Of a stretch of DNA of 64,000 nucleotides, positions 11,163 through 21,752 are shown piece after piece. The DNA comes from Bostrychus sinensis (lineage: Eukaryota > Chordata > Actinopteri > Gobiiformes > Eleotridae). The DNA is taken from contig CM036247.1 in NCBI GenBank assembly GCA_020698575.1, positions 29,612,431 through 29,676,430 of the forward strand, written 5' to 3'. The notes below the pieces were generated by a model that had not been told where the DNA came from, did not search any database, and was given only the letters and a program-made list of their open reading frames with translations. A program made the position numbers and the translations under genes. Position 1 is the stretch's first letter, and each line of letters begins with the position of its first letter.

Positions 11163-11289
11163 TTAATTTAAAATAAGTAAATGGAAAAAAAAAAAAAAAA
11201 AAAAGAAAAGAAAAAAGAAAAAGGTGGACCGTCAAGCCACCGGGATTTTGCCCGGTATGCCAGATTATCAGTCCACCCTTGTATACTGC

Positions 11290-12125
11290 TTTAACAGGGC
11301 TCATTTACAAAGATACAACAGTAAAGTGTTGATATGAAGTTGGAGGAAACAAAGAAACAGACTTTACCTGCGACACTTCTTCCTTGATTCTCGCTCGTAT
11401 TTCCCTGAACTCCTGTCTTGTGTCTGTTCCATGTACTTTTAAATCCCTAGGTGACAGAATAGTCTTTAAACGCTGTGCAAAGGCTACATGAAGTCTCACT
11501 TGTGTTTATCCCATTGCCTCCCAATGCTCGCTGTGGTGCTTGATTGACAGATGGTCTATGGCTCAAGGCTGCACTGCGTGGATTTGCCTTGAATGTAAGA
11601 GTGCAGGACTTCGAAAATATTTTTTTAATTGTTATATTTATTTGATCAACATCAGCACAACATAGACGGTACTTGACACATTTTGTATAATTGTTTGAAA
11701 GGTTATAGGCTATGACAGTGAATAGGACTTTCCTCTCTGTCTTCACTTGTGTCACACAGAGGGGAAATAAGTCATGTGACTGTGGTCAGTGCCACAATCG
11801 CTTGAAACCTTTAACAAGGATGGACTACTCAAAGTTAATAGAAGAAAGTAAAATGCAATGAAATGATTATCCCTCACTGACAGTGAGTCTGATACAGTCA
11901 GTCCTGGTATTTGAGGCTGGACTCTCATGTTGACTTTTGTGTTACATCACTGTAACAAAAGATGCAGTCAGATCAGATCAGCGTTGCTCTCACTGTTAGT
12001 GATGTCTATGCTCTAAAATTCTCATTTAGCCTACATATCAGATTTGCAGCATCAATTACTTGCAGCAATTTCTCTTTGTATATCACAAGCAAACATGCCC
12101 AAAAACAGCTGACGCTATTTTTTAA
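11290..12125. other. No gene recognised
   Basis: Non-coding. A stretch GGGCTCATTTACAAAG at 11297 is similar in the same orientation to GGGCCAGACTTACCAAAG at 10042, on the far side of the hAT insertion. This may be a remnant of one older element. No coding potential was recognised. Confidence 0.4.
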
Positions 12126-12427
12126 GCTGCCCTCCAAAATTTTTATTTTTAGTCTATTTATTTATTTAACAGGGAGCGTGTGCAAACACATTAATCTTAC
12201 AAAAGAAGAGCCGCTTTACACCAGATTTAACTACAGCTAATTTCCATCTACAGTCCCGGGGCAGGTGGGCAATACAATAAAATACATAGTCAGATATTCA
12301 AACATCCATGTACATCTAAATCACTTCCTCACCATAATCACACTACACATAATTAACAGTACAACCATCAAAATTTAAATTAAATTTAATTTAATTTAGC
12401 ACCTGTCTTAGTAAATCTTGCTTATGA
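12126..12427 (-). mobile_element. LINE 3' tail, same family as 29045-30205
   Basis: The reverse complement reads CCCACCTGCCCCGGGACTGT, AGATGGAAATTAGCTGTAG and TTAAATCTGGTGTAAAGC. The 3' untranslated tail of the LINE at 30081-30180 reads CCCACCTGCCCCGGGACTGC, AGATGGAAAGTAGCTTGTAG and CTAAATCTGGTACAAAGC. The terminal repeat is TAAATAAATAAATAG-like. No RT coding sequence remains, so this is a heavily 5'-truncated insertion. Confidence 0.75.
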
Positions 12428-13120
12428 CCCCCTGTGGTAAGATTGGTTTTGATTCAGAATGTCTTTAATAAAAATCTCTCTAATGTTGTCCCCTCACATA
12501 GTGTTGAAGAAGAAGCCCATATCCAGACAAAATCTTGTAAAATGATTCATATATGTGCGGACATGGCCCTAAACTTATCATCATACCTAGTTAATCGATT
12601 AATTCATAATTTTCTCATGTGGATCTATTAAAGCGTGTGCGATGTGGGAATGATTTCATTAATTCTGACTTGACAAGGTTCTGTTAAGGAAATTAAAAAT
12701 CAAGCAAGGACGCCGCGAGTTAAAGACATGCAGCAGCCCACACGGTTCAGTGGTTTACAGAGAGGAGAGATCAGGATGCTTCATCACTACTGCAGACACC
12801 CGCGTACACTCAAGGAGCCCTTGAGACTGTGAAAATTACTGAGGGTGAATGAGCGAGTCCATGAGTGGTCAGATTTCAACATTTGGAGAACAGGTTTTAA
12901 GGAACTGATTAATGGTGATGTGATATTACCAATAAATATAGCTTTGTGAAGCAGAAACAAGGTTATACATCAATAAGGCATAATTTAAATGAACTCAGAG
13001 GCTTGTTCAAATAACTAGTTTTAAATGATCTGAAGTTATCATGCTGGTAGTTATTAGAACGCTGAAAACAATCAAAATCTACATTAGTTAAAATTACATG
13101 AATTCAGATTATTAATCTTG
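12428..13120. other. No gene recognised
   Basis: Mixed AT-rich sequence. Bases 12705-12850 are less AT-rich (GGACGCCGCGAGTTAAAGAC, CACCCGCGTACACTC) and have no repeat signature that I recognise. No open frame is supported. Confidence 0.45.
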
Positions 13121-13138
13121 ATTCGAGCAGTGTTCACT

Positions 13139-13345
13139 AGATTGGATTTATTTACTCATTAGGTAACTTATTACTAGATTATTTGCCTTGTTTCAAGTTA
13201 TTTCTGTTTCGTTTCAAGTCATTTTACTTATTTCCATCAAAATTATCTGCCAATGCCATAAGTGGAATTTTCTTACCCCATTGGCAGAAATAACTTTAAA
13301 CAAGTCAAACAATCTAGCCTTAGTCAATAAATCTAATGTAGTAAT
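13139..13345. mobile_element. Fold-back (long inverted repeat) MITE
   Basis: Bases 13174-13206 and 13285-13317 are inverted 33-mers matching at 30 of 33 positions (CTAGATT...TTATTTCTG and its complement). A second perfect hairpin lies inside: TCTGCCAATG at 13246-13255 against CATTGGCAGA at 13279-13288. The outer flanks (ATTGGATTTATTTACTC and the complement of AGTCAATAAATCTAATG) extend the pairing imperfectly. The arrangement matches known teleost fold-back MITEs. It is non-coding. Confidence 0.7.
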
Positions 13346-13439
13346 GCCGATAATGATTTTTTGCAGTGAACATGACTACAGTATATGGTCATAAAGACAT
13401 GGACATAGTTTGCAACGATACTTAGACTTGGCATTTGGT

Positions 13440-13815
13440 ACTAGCTGTTACACCACCTCCCACTACCATCTGAACTGTTGTAGGCTGGATCCATGCTTTT
13501 AAGTTTACACCAATTAATGACCATGACTCATGAGACCAAACTACATTTTTAAATCTTCTGTTGTCCCATTTTAATGAACCCGTCTGAACCGTCAGCTCAG
13601 TTTTTTTGTTTTTAGCTGACAGGAGTGGTCCCCTCTGGTCTTCTTCTGCCGTCTGTCTAAGGCTTTACGTGATGATTCTGCCGACCTTGGTTTTAACAAG
13701 TTACTGCTGCCTTACAATTTTGATATTTTCTCATTCCAGTGTTGCTGTATAATTTGTTGATCAGATATTTGCATTCAGAAGCATCAGAACAGGAGTAACT
13801 AAAGACCAATGAGTG
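13440..13815 (-). mobile_element. Tc1-like transposon fragment (Tc1-b)
   Basis: The minus-strand counterpart of teleost Tc1 transposase sequence is seen in plus-strand segments GGCTGGATCCATGCTTTTAA, TCTTCTGTTGTCCCATTTT and TAGCTGACAGGAGTGG. The right end reads TTGATCAGATATTTGCATTC and then ACCAATGAGTG followed by TA (13816-13817), the normal Tc1 border. The part between about 13725 and 13750 is deleted. The same family is at 30885-31290 and 31325-31704. Confidence 0.7.
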
Positions 13816-13817
13816 TA

Positions 13818-14591
13818 TTTTTTTATTGAAATGCAGAAGGCAGTCCAATCCTACATCGATCTCTTTATTATTTCCTGATCAATTCTGTGTCCAGGAGCCT
13901 CACCAGAGCTCCATTATGCTGTGAATGCCGTGTTTGGTAAAAAAAAAAAAAGTGAAGATAGCTGCTTACAGAAGTCTACCTGCAACATGAATTTCACAGG
14001 TATCCGTGGTAACAGACTGCAGCTTCCTGGAGCACTGGGACCAAATATGTCATGTTTGTATAACTCTAGCTAGTTAGTCACTTCTCTGGGCTGGTTTAAT
14101 TGTGTTGTTTTAGACTACAGATGAAAAATAAGACCTGTGTGAGATTATTTATATACAGTATATAATTTGTGTTCATGTAAGTTGCCAATTATTACTTGCT
14201 AGTCTAATCTTTAAAAGTACATTTTCTTTTATTATATTTTTTTCATCTGTATCCTACTCCACTGCCCAACAACAATCCGTTTCTGTTTTTATTTTATTCA
14301 AAATAGTAAAACTGGATAAATTCCCATTCACAGAATAGCTTCAAACTGACTTTTGTGCTTACCACACAAATGTTGCTTGGAGTTTGGCATTAGCTTTTTG
14401 GATGAATGTTTTGCCAATATGCAGATTTTGCCTTCACTTACCTTCTCTCTACTTGCAAAGTCGACAAGTAGTGTTAATAAGGATTAGATAGACACTCAAA
14501 GAGAAAACACATACTTTAAGCTTAATAGGTTATTAAAGCATTGCAATTAGCTAGTCCTGGTTTAGTTAACCAACTGGAAAATAAACCTTTT
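13818..14591. other. No gene recognised
   Basis: AT-rich non-coding sequence with an A run at 13939-13950. Nothing recognisable beyond scattered T-rich tracts. Confidence 0.5.
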
Positions 14592-14785
14592 TTTCTTTTT
14601 AGCTTTATACCATGTTGTAATGCTGTTTCCTCCTCAAAAACAAACCTGGAGCTGTATTTTCTTCCATTCACATATGTTTGCTATAAACTATGGTGTTTGC
14701 AATTGAGTGGGAGCTGACAGAGTGAAGTGGGGAGGGCCAACAGGACCTTGAAGCAACACAACAGGCACCTAATCCAAGCATAAAA
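14592..14785 (+). mobile_element. TTAA MITE A2, internally deleted copy
   Basis: Starts in the shared MITE head (ACCATGTTGTAATGCTG, AACCTGGAGCTG) and jumps to ACAGGCACCTAATCCAAGCAT. That string also occurs at 33390-33410 of the complete A2 copy (ACAGACACCTAATCCAAGCAT). Both TTAA borders are eroded. Confidence 0.65.
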
Positions 14786-15195
14786 AAATAAAATAAAAAA
14801 AAAACTCCTTAATTTTTTCCAGTGCAGCTTATGTCTTACTATGGCTTCTGTCTTAAAGCTACATTATGTAGGTCATATGTTACCTATCCTACTTCAGATC
14901 ATTAATAAAGGCATAGAAAGGTCAGATATGATCCCCTGACCCATTAGGTGAAGTTGTAAAGCACCTGAGCTATAAATCAGCTACCTAAAATAGGAAATTA
15001 TGCATAAACAAAATGATTTAGTCCAAAAGGAACTAATTAACACAGCTTTGACCAGGAGTTGATGAGAATCAAATAAATATCTAAACTTGTGTGTAAGAAT
15101 CAGTTTAAATCAATGCATTTTTTTCTGTTTATTAGCCTTTAGACCAGCTTGACCAGCCTATATGTGTCTTTATTTATTAACCACTGTGTATAACT
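14786..15195. other. No gene recognised
   Basis: AT-rich, with an A-rich run at 14784-14804. No repeat or coding signal that I can name. Confidence 0.45.
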
Positions 15196-15982
15196 TTCTA
15201 GGCACTGCCAGGGGCTGGAGGGAGTCCGGTTTGGGGACCACAGGATTTCATCTCTGCTTTTTACAGATGATGTTGTCCTGTTGGCTTCATCAAACCAGGA
15301 CCTTCTGTGTGCACTGGGGTGGTTTGCAGCCGAGTGTGAAGCAGTTGGGATGAGAATCAGCACCTCCAAGCCCGATCTCATGGTTGTCGACCAGGAAAGG
15401 GTGGAGGAGTATCTCGGGGTCTTGCTCGCGAGTGAGGGAAGGATGGAGCGTGAGATCGACAGGAGGATCGGTGCAGCGTCTGCAGTAATGCGGTCGTTGT
15501 ATTGGTCTGTTGTGGTGAAGAAGGAGCTGAGCCAAAAAGAAAAGCTCTCGAGTTACCAGTTGATCTATGTTCCTACTCTCACCTATGGTCATGAGCTTTG
15601 GGTCATGAAAGAAAGGACAAGATCCCGGATACAAGCGGCCGAAATGAGTTTCCTCTGTAGGGTTGCCGGGTGCTCCCTTAGAGATAGGGTGAGGAGCTTG
15701 GTCACTCACGAGGAGCCGCTGCTCTACGCTGAGCCCGAGCCAGCTGAGGTGGCATCTGTTCTGGATGCCTCTTGGCATGTCCCACTGGGAGGAGACCCCA
15801 GGGAAGACCTAGGACATGATGGAGGGACTATGTCTCTAGGTTAGCCTGGGAACGCCTTGGGGGTTCCTCCAGGGCAGCCGGAGGAAGTGTCCAGGGAGAG
15901 GGAGGTCTGGGAGTCCCTGCTTAGACTGCTGCCCCCACGACTCGGCCCCGGATAAAGCGGAAGAAGATGGATGAATGGATGT
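15196..15982 (+). mobile_element. Non-LTR retrotransposon (second LINE type), 5'-truncated
   Basis: Only the C-terminal half of the reverse transcriptase and the 3' end survive. It ends in GATAAAGCGGAAGAAGATGG followed by ATGAATGGATG, a short ATGG-type tail. A second, shorter copy of the same 3' end is at 54832-54989. The coding part is described separately. The family is very common in teleosts. I do not assign a clade. Confidence 0.8.
15245..15960 (+). pseudogene. LINE reverse transcriptase C-terminal remnant
   Basis: One frame runs from ISSLLFTDDVVLLASSNQD through FAAECEAVGMRISTSKPD and EYLGVLLASEGRMEREIDRR to YVPTLTYGHELWVMKERTRS. The RT active-site box normally reads FADD; here it is FTDD, with both Asp kept. 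Compared with the family, the segment between the STSK and EYLGV motifs is short, implying a deletion of roughly twenty residues. After about 15715 the frame degrades (the conserved RWLGH-type block is lost). It cannot make a working enzyme. Confidence 0.8.
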
Positions 15983-16054
15983 CTAACTTGTTGATATACT
16001 TGAAAAGCCTTAAAGAAAAGTTTATCAATGTACACAACTCTCACAATAGTAAAG

Positions 16055-16250
16055 GTATAGTGCCAAGGCCTAGACTCAAACTCAAAAATCTTTTAGTTCA
16101 GGGGTGAATCCTGTTTTTATTGAGCCACAAAAAATCCTCAAAATGTCAACAATCCACAGAAACTAAGCATTTGTTCTTTCAGAGAGTGTGGATAATATCT
16201 TTGGTTGTATCTCAATATTGTACAGAATCCCTTCAAACACTCCATGACTG
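16055..16250 (-). mobile_element. tRNA-derived SINE, family 3
   Basis: On the minus strand GTGGCTCAATAAAAACAGG (A-box-like, near 16120) precedes TTTTGAGTTTGAGTCTAGGC (B-box-like, 16060-16080), the spacing of a tRNA-derived Pol III promoter. The region 5' of the A box (ATTCTGTACAATATTGAGAT) is shared with 54991-55110. Both copies lie immediately 3' of the same LINE tail type. Confidence 0.55.
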
Positions 16251-17050
16251 CCCTAAAAAAATTCATAATAAAAATACAATTATGTATTTATGTTTAGTGT
16301 TGCCAGTTATCAAAAATGATGTCAATACCCACACTGACTAAGTGGCACCTTTTCCTGCATTTCCCTGCACAATTACTCCCAAATCTCTCATTCTCACTTC
16401 CCCAACAACTGATTCCACCATTTCGTATCATTATCAAAATCCTGCAATCCTCCTCCTCCAGTCCTACCCTGCTCGACTGCTCGTTCCTTCCCCCATCTCA
16501 TTCTCCATCTGTCCCGCTATGTTCTGCTCATTACAAATGGAGCTCCTTCCCTGTGTTCTCGTACTTGTTATCCTCCCCGAGTGGTGGAACAATGTCTTTA
16601 TTGGATGTGGCTGGCATTACTAAGCACTCTGTTCTGCAGAATTGGCACCGTGAATGAGGTGTCACTTTGGCAGCTAGCAGTGTATTTTAGTGCTGAGCTG
16701 ACAATAATGAAGATAAATCACTTATAGATGCGTCAAGTATACTCATTAACTGTTTTTCCTCCAGAAGTTTTCCTCATGACTTTTTCTACAGGATCATTTA
16801 ATCAGGTAATGTTACTGTTTGCTTTTCTTCTACAATAAAAATGAAAAAAAGTAAAAATTCATGTAGTCTGTGGACTGTTATACCAGCAGTTTTAACAGAC
16901 AATAACTACATATACACATAGATAATATATGTGTTTGTCTGTCAGTGGTACAGCTAATTTATTCACAAGTAAAATGTATTTTTGGTCACATAAAAGTTGT
17001 GGTTTGGAGTTTTGTTAAGGTCTGTAAAATCCACCAATGGCCCGTTATGG
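16251..17050. other. No gene recognised
   Basis: Bases 16345-16560 are C/T-rich, which opens several frames without any recognisable protein. The remainder is AT-rich. No promoter or RNA gene is evident. Confidence 0.5.
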
Positions 17051-17588
17051 AGTGGTGGACTGTGACAAAGTAAAAGTACTTAGTTACTTAACTTAAGTAC
17101 ATTGTAATGTATAATGTTCTTTACTTGTAAATTTTAAGAGGTACTTCTACCTTCACCTTAGTGCATTTGAGAGTAAGTATCTGTACTTTTTACTCCACTA
17201 CATTAACGAGTTGGTTTGAAGTAAAAACTATTTTGACTTTGGTTTAGAATCATTAGTTTTTGCTGTGTCGTCATTGTAGACACAGTACATGAGTATAAAA
17301 GAAGCAGTAAAGTAGTACTTTTTATAAAAACCTTACCTATGGATTCAGTCTCATCTATTGCTCTGGTTAACCATTCATTTTCAGCAAAATCCCTTACATT
17401 TAATACATTCATTAGCTCTTGAATCTGCAGAATAGTTTTACTTTTTACTCAAAAGTACATTTGAAAGTGAGTACTTTTATACTTTTACTTAAGTAGAAAT
17501 TTCCATCTGATATTTTTACTTGAGTACATTTTTGCTCCTTTTCTGTTCTTTTACTTAAGATAAGAAAATGAGTACTTCTTCCACCACT
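17051..17588. mobile_element. MITE with AGTGGTGG termini and AGTACTTTTACT-rich body
   Basis: Starts AGTGGTGGACTGTGAC and ends GTACTTCTTCCACCACT, so the ends are inverted (AGTGGTGG against CCACCACT). The body is full of interleaved AAGTAAAAGTACTT and ACTTTTACTTAAGTA motifs on both strands, which lets it fold on itself. This matches an abundant teleost hAT-like MITE. No 8-bp target duplication could be recognised in the flanks. It is non-coding. Confidence 0.75.
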
Positions 17589-17841
17589 GCCATCATGCAA
17601 CTACAAAAGCAGATAAGTCTGGGTTGTATGTGTGAGCTATGGCCATGACTAATGTCAGCGCAACAAAACCAGTTGGTGCTAAACCTAAAACTTGCTATGA
17701 GTCAAAAATAACAAGACAGAAGAAGCAAACATATGGTCTTCATAGGCAATGTGGTTGAGCAGAACCACCAAGCCCCTGGCATGGGGCACAACTAATAGAT
17801 ATGGCCGTACATTGCGCCTAACGAGCCCGCTAAGACTGGAT

Positions 17842-18090
17842 GGGACTCCAGGAAGTATGATCAGCAAGCCCCTTACATCCAGGCTGCTCTCATTCATTTA
17901 CCCCCCCCCCCCCACCAAAAAAAAAAGAAAAAAAAAAGTGTACAGCTCTGTTTCATACTGTAGTAAAATGGCATCATACAAAAAGTTTAAGGAAGTGAAG
18001 AGCTTTTTTTCTCTGATTATGTTCAAAAGACAGCAACATAGCTGCCCTCTGCTGGGCACCAGAAAAGTGCCATAAAGTGCCTCTTTTGCT
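17842..18090 (+). mobile_element. TTAA MITE A1, 5'-truncated copy
   Basis: Aligns with the interior of 26667-27244. Matching stretches are ACATCCAGGCTGCTCTCATTC, GTGTACAGCTC, GGCATCATACAAAAAGTTTA, AGGAAGTGAAGAGC and ATTATGTTCAAAAGACAGCAAC. A run of 13 C (17901-17913) followed by an A-rich tract interrupts it. Confidence 0.7.
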
Positions 18091-18290
18091 GCTGTAGGCT
18101 TTGTGATAGAGCGCCAGTGCATACAAAGGGCAACTACAGCCTGCCTCAATGTTGCGGGTTTGAGTCCAGGACTCTGACAGTTTGCCAGTATGATAGTATG
18201 ACAGTATCTCTCCCTGCTCCCTAAGATTTCCTAATACACTCTGTCTTATCAATAAAGGCTAAAAAATGGCCCAAAATACCTCAAAAGAAA
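18091..18290 (+). mobile_element. tRNA-derived SINE, family 2
   Basis: GTGATAGAGCGCC (A-box side) and GCGGGTTTGAGTCC (B box) are followed by CTCTCCCTGCTCCC, TATCAATAAAGGC and an A-rich end. This is the plus-strand partner of the copy at 9412-9572. It directly abuts the truncated MITE on its left. Confidence 0.65.
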
Positions 18291-19213
18291 AAAAAGTCAC
18301 AAAAATGTTTTTAACATGTAATAATGTAATAAATTATATAGATGGTGTATAATGTATGTAACGTAATCTAACTATGTAGAGAGGTATACAAATAACTATA
18401 TAGAGATACAGACATACTTTTTTTTGAGGGGGATTTGATTGTTTTTTATGTTTTGTCTTTTTTATACACATACTTGTTTATTTGTGTTGAAACTATTGTT
18501 ATTATTTTCATTGTATATTAAAACAACTAATCTGTTATCTGCAAAAAAAAAAAAAGTTTTAATAGTTGTAAAACATGCTGTCAAAGAGTGAATAAAACCA
18601 TAATATATTAATTTCAATGGGACAAATTTATGTTGGTAATGTTGGTGCACATGTCACCAAATGCCACAAGAACATTCTTAACATTCTTGGTTTTTTAATT
18701 GTAAATCACCAACATCACAAAAGTTTCTATTATACCTTGTATTTTAACATCTGTTGAGTTCTAGGACATATGTTAACAACCCATTATTAAGTCTCCCACT
18801 GCTTCATTAACATGCACACGGCCTGCTAAAGTTACATACAGTCTGCAGTCATAGTTATGCAAACACTTTCCTGAGACAGAGTTGTTCTGGCAGCGCTATA
18901 ATCACATTTGTCAAACTGCGCACAGAGCCGGAGCCTTACACCCCCGCGGGGCCGCAGCTGTACCCTGGCGATTTTGGCAGAAAGGGCCAAATCTCAAGGT
19001 GCACAGGGATTTCACGTGACGGCCCGCGGCTTTAAGAGACTTTCCCTGATTAAACTGCCTCATAAATAAGACACGCAAATGTAAAAGTGACAACTTAATA
19101 CTGAGACGTGTGGTTCAGGCACATTGTTGCAGGATTGCTGGGTATTTGTACAAGTTCTGTAAACTTATTTGCGTCTGATTTTAGAAATACTGTGGTCCAT
19201 TATGTTGACAGCC
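18291..19213. other. No gene recognised
   Basis: AT-rich from 18291 to 18860. Bases 18940-19040 are GC-rich (CCCCCGCGGGGCCGCAGC, CACGTGACGGCCCGCGG) and contain several CpGs. I found no open frame or repeat match there. It could be a small regulatory island, but nothing proves it. Confidence 0.4.
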
Positions 19214-19520
19214 AATTTAGTCCATGTTCAATCCTGGTTTAGTCTTGGTTTGGTCCTGGTTTAGTCCTTGTTTAGACCTGATTTGGTCCTGTCTTTTTCC
19301 TAAATGAGTCCTGGTTTAGAGTTTTGTTTTGTTTTTTTCTTTTTTTTCTGGTGTAATCCTAGTTTAGACCTGCCTTAATCCTTGTTTAGACCTGGTTTAG
19401 TCCTGGTTTAGTCCTACTTTAGTCTTGGTTTAGTCCTACTTTAGTCTTGGTTTAGTCCTACTTTAGTCTTGGTTTAGTCCTACTTTAGTCTTGGTTTAGT
19501 CCTGGTTTAGCCCTGGCTTA
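19214..19520. repeat. 11-bp minisatellite, left block
   Basis: Tandem variants of TCCTGGTTTAG/ACCTGGTTTAG, with interspersed TTG and T-rich interruptions. At 19412-19499 four perfect copies of the 22-bp dimer TCCTACTTTAGTCTTGG + TTTAG follow one another, which indicates recent local expansion. The array is interrupted at 19521 by a MITE and resumes at 20231. Confidence 0.9.
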
Positions 19521-20230
19521 GGGTGTACTCACACCAGGCCAATCGAACCGTGCCCAAGTCCGGAACGCCCCTAAAGCACGGCACAGTTGCTTAATGTGAG
19601 TGCTCCGAACCGCGCCCAGGCGCGGTACGCTTCAGGACTTTGGCACGGTTGGTGGAGGTGGGCCACGGCACAGGCGCGGTTGCTCATGCATGCGCGCACG
19701 CACTACTACGAGCTCTGTCATGTACGCAACTGTTCTTCTCTCAGTAAAATTGAATGAACTCCATTATCAACACTCGTAACAACGCCACTGACCTGCGCTC
19801 ACCGTTCTGAAGAAGAGAACAGCGGCAGTAGTTCTGAAGCCTCTCTCCGTCTGCGGATGCCTTCACTGCTCCTCAGATGTGGCTTATTCCAAAACATGTG
19901 ACAGAAGACCGTGTCTCACGAACGAGACTCAACAAAATAGGACAACTTCATGCCGCTGGTAAAAACAAAACAAAACAAACAAAAAACTTCATTCCGCTGG
20001 TCTCATGTTTTCCACTACACCGGTTTTAAAAGTGTTAGCGGCTTGCTCGACTTGTGAAGTCGCGCACCATGATGACGTAGCAGCCTGTCGCCCACAGAGG
20101 TGAAGACGTAACCGGGCCACGCCACGGATCGTTTGTGCAGTGAAAGTGAGGGCCGGCGGGGGACTCAGACCGCTCCCCAATCGAACCTGGGCACAGCACG
20201 GTTCGAATGGCCCTAGATGTGAGTACGTCC
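19521..20230. mobile_element. PIF/Harbinger-like MITE C with TTA target duplication
   Basis: The termini GGGTGTACTCACA and TGTGAGTACGTCC are inverted repeats matching at 11 of 13 positions. The element is bounded by TTA on both sides (19518-19520 and 20231-20233). A 3-bp TTA duplication and GG-starting termini suit the PIF/Harbinger superfamily. The subterminal regions also pair (CAATCGAACCGTGCCCA at the left against the complement of TGGGCACAGCACGGTTCG at the right). No transposase is encoded. It is inserted inside the minisatellite. Confidence 0.8.
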
Positions 20231-20707
20231 TTAGTCCTGTTAAGACTTGATTCCTTCCTTGTTTAGTCCTAGTCTAGTCCTTGTTTAGACCTGGCTTAGT
20301 GCTTGATTAATCCTGGTTTAGTCCTTGTTTAGACCTGGTTTGGACCTGGTTTTGTCCTGGTTTAGCCCTGGTTTAGTCCTTGTTTAGTACTGATTTAGAC
20401 CTGGTTGAGTCCTGATTTTTTATAAATAAGTCCTGGTTTAGAGCTTTTTTTTTTTTTTTTTTTTTTTTTGTTTAATCCTGGTTTCGTCCTTGTTTAGACC
20501 TGGTTTAATCCTGGCATAGTCCAGGTTTAGCCCTGGTTTAGCCCTGGTTTAGTCCTGGTTTAGTCCTGTGTTTTACCTGGTTTAGACTTGGTTTAGACCT
20601 GGTTTAGTCCTGGTTTAGTACTGTTTTTTTCCTGGTTTAGACCTGGTTGAGACCTGGTTTAGACCTGGTTTAGCCCTGTTTTTTTCCTGGTTTAGATCTG
20701 GTTTAGT
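20231..20707. repeat. 11-bp minisatellite, right block
   Basis: Continues the same CTGGTTTAGTCC/CTGGTTTAGACC array after the MITE. It includes a T run (about 20444-20469). A larger block, AAATAAGTCCTGGTTTAGAG + T-run + TTTAATCCTGG, at 20420-20480 repeats a similar block at 19298-19365 on the other side of the MITE, so a higher-order duplication pre-dates or spans the insertion. Confidence 0.9.
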
Positions 20708-21419
20708 GTAGTAATAGAAAAATACCGAGATCCGGACCTCTGTGGCCCTGTGTGCTCTATAATTGGCTTACGTAATCAGCTCCAAAAAAGCTTCCAGTAG
20801 ACATGCAGCTCACAGTAACGCCTGTATAACAAGGCCTGAACTAAATGTGTCTATGTCAGGACGTCTATTTCTTTCTCTCACCTTACCATATAATGTCAAG
20901 TCAAAATGACAGATTGGGGAAAGTGATTTGACAGCAAATGAGCGCAAGCAGTGCTGGCTCTCTGACATTCATATTATGTGCTATATAGGTTATATTAAAA
21001 GCATACTGTTCTTGAGTTGTGGCCATGAAAAACCCTATATGTAGCAGGGCGAATGAACTAATCAGAACAAAGACACACACACAAAAAAACTTTTTGATGC
21101 GCACAATTGGCTGTTCCTATACCAAAAGCATAACTAGCATCATTTTTCAGTCAATGGCTATCCTCTGTTGACACTGGAGGAGCACATTCTATCCCTCAAA
21201 CAGATACTGGTTGACAAAGCTGTGGTTTTGATATACAGTTTGTTCATTAAAGGTTTAATGACATTATGCATTATCATAATTCAAGTTAATCTTTCCCACA
21301 AGTTGCATAGTGCCAAAGTTCCAGCCTGGTTCAGCATTTTTCTTTTGAAGATTTTAATTCTGTCATTGGACTCATTCTGATAATTTTAGATTAAATTGAC
21401 ATCATTAGCATGCCAAAAG
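20708..21419. other. No gene recognised
   Basis: AT-rich non-coding sequence. None of the short frames resembles a protein. Confidence 0.5.
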
Positions 21420-21526
21420 GAGACATTTTCCATACATATGCATTGTTTTAAGTTATAAAACATAAAATACTAATGCAAAAGTGTCCAAAATTATTTTAAA
21501 AGGCCTGAAAAATAAGAGACCTTTAA
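21420..21526 (+). mobile_element. TTAA MITE A2, distal end only
   Basis: AAATACTAATGCAAAAGTGTCCAAAATTATTTTA followed by GGCCTGAAAAATAAGAGACC and TTAA (21523-21526). This is the far end of the A2 element, in the same orientation as 33054-33553. The rest of the copy is absent. Confidence 0.7.
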
Positions 21527-21752
21527 CCACAGCTGTAGGGGCATTTATTGAGATTTTGTGCCATCACAGATTATTCCAAGCCACATTCTGAGATAAATGG
21601 CCCATATAAGGACAAGGGACATATTTTGCATAGACTTTGCACAAATGTGGATTCTAAGGCTCCCCTTGGTGCAGGAGGTAAAGGGTATGCTTCCCCATGT
21701 GTCAGTCCCAAGCCTAGTCAAAATATAAACTAAATTTGTTATGTTTGTTTAT

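Larger units (their letters stand above)
10406..11281 (-). mobile_element. Non-autonomous hAT transposon with perfect 8-bp TSD
   Basis: The left terminus is CAGGGCTGGACTGGGAC (10406). The right terminus is TCAGTCCACCCTTG (ending 11281), so the inverted termini pair as CAGGGcTGGACTG with CAaGGgTGGACTG. The flanks are the identical octamer TATACTGC at 10398-10405 and 11282-11289, the target duplication length typical of hAT elements. Inside are a transposase N-terminal remnant on the minus strand and a nested Harbinger-like MITE (10737-11162). An A-rich run lies at about 11182-11222. The DDE/RNase-H and dimerisation domains are missing, so it could only have moved with a helper. Confidence 0.85.

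Noticed and set aside
15290..15778. 162-codon minus-strand open frame
   Set aside because: It is antisense to the LINE reverse transcriptase, whose plus-strand frame carries the conserved motifs.
19412..19499. Four exact 22-bp repeats resembling a CRISPR array
   Set aside because: The units are directly abutting, with no spacers, and are part of an 11-bp minisatellite in animal DNA.
19202..20710. Telomere-like or centromere satellite
   Set aside because: The unit is 11 bp with CTGGTTTAG, unlike the vertebrate TTAGGG telomere, and the array is short and interrupted by unique and MITE sequence.
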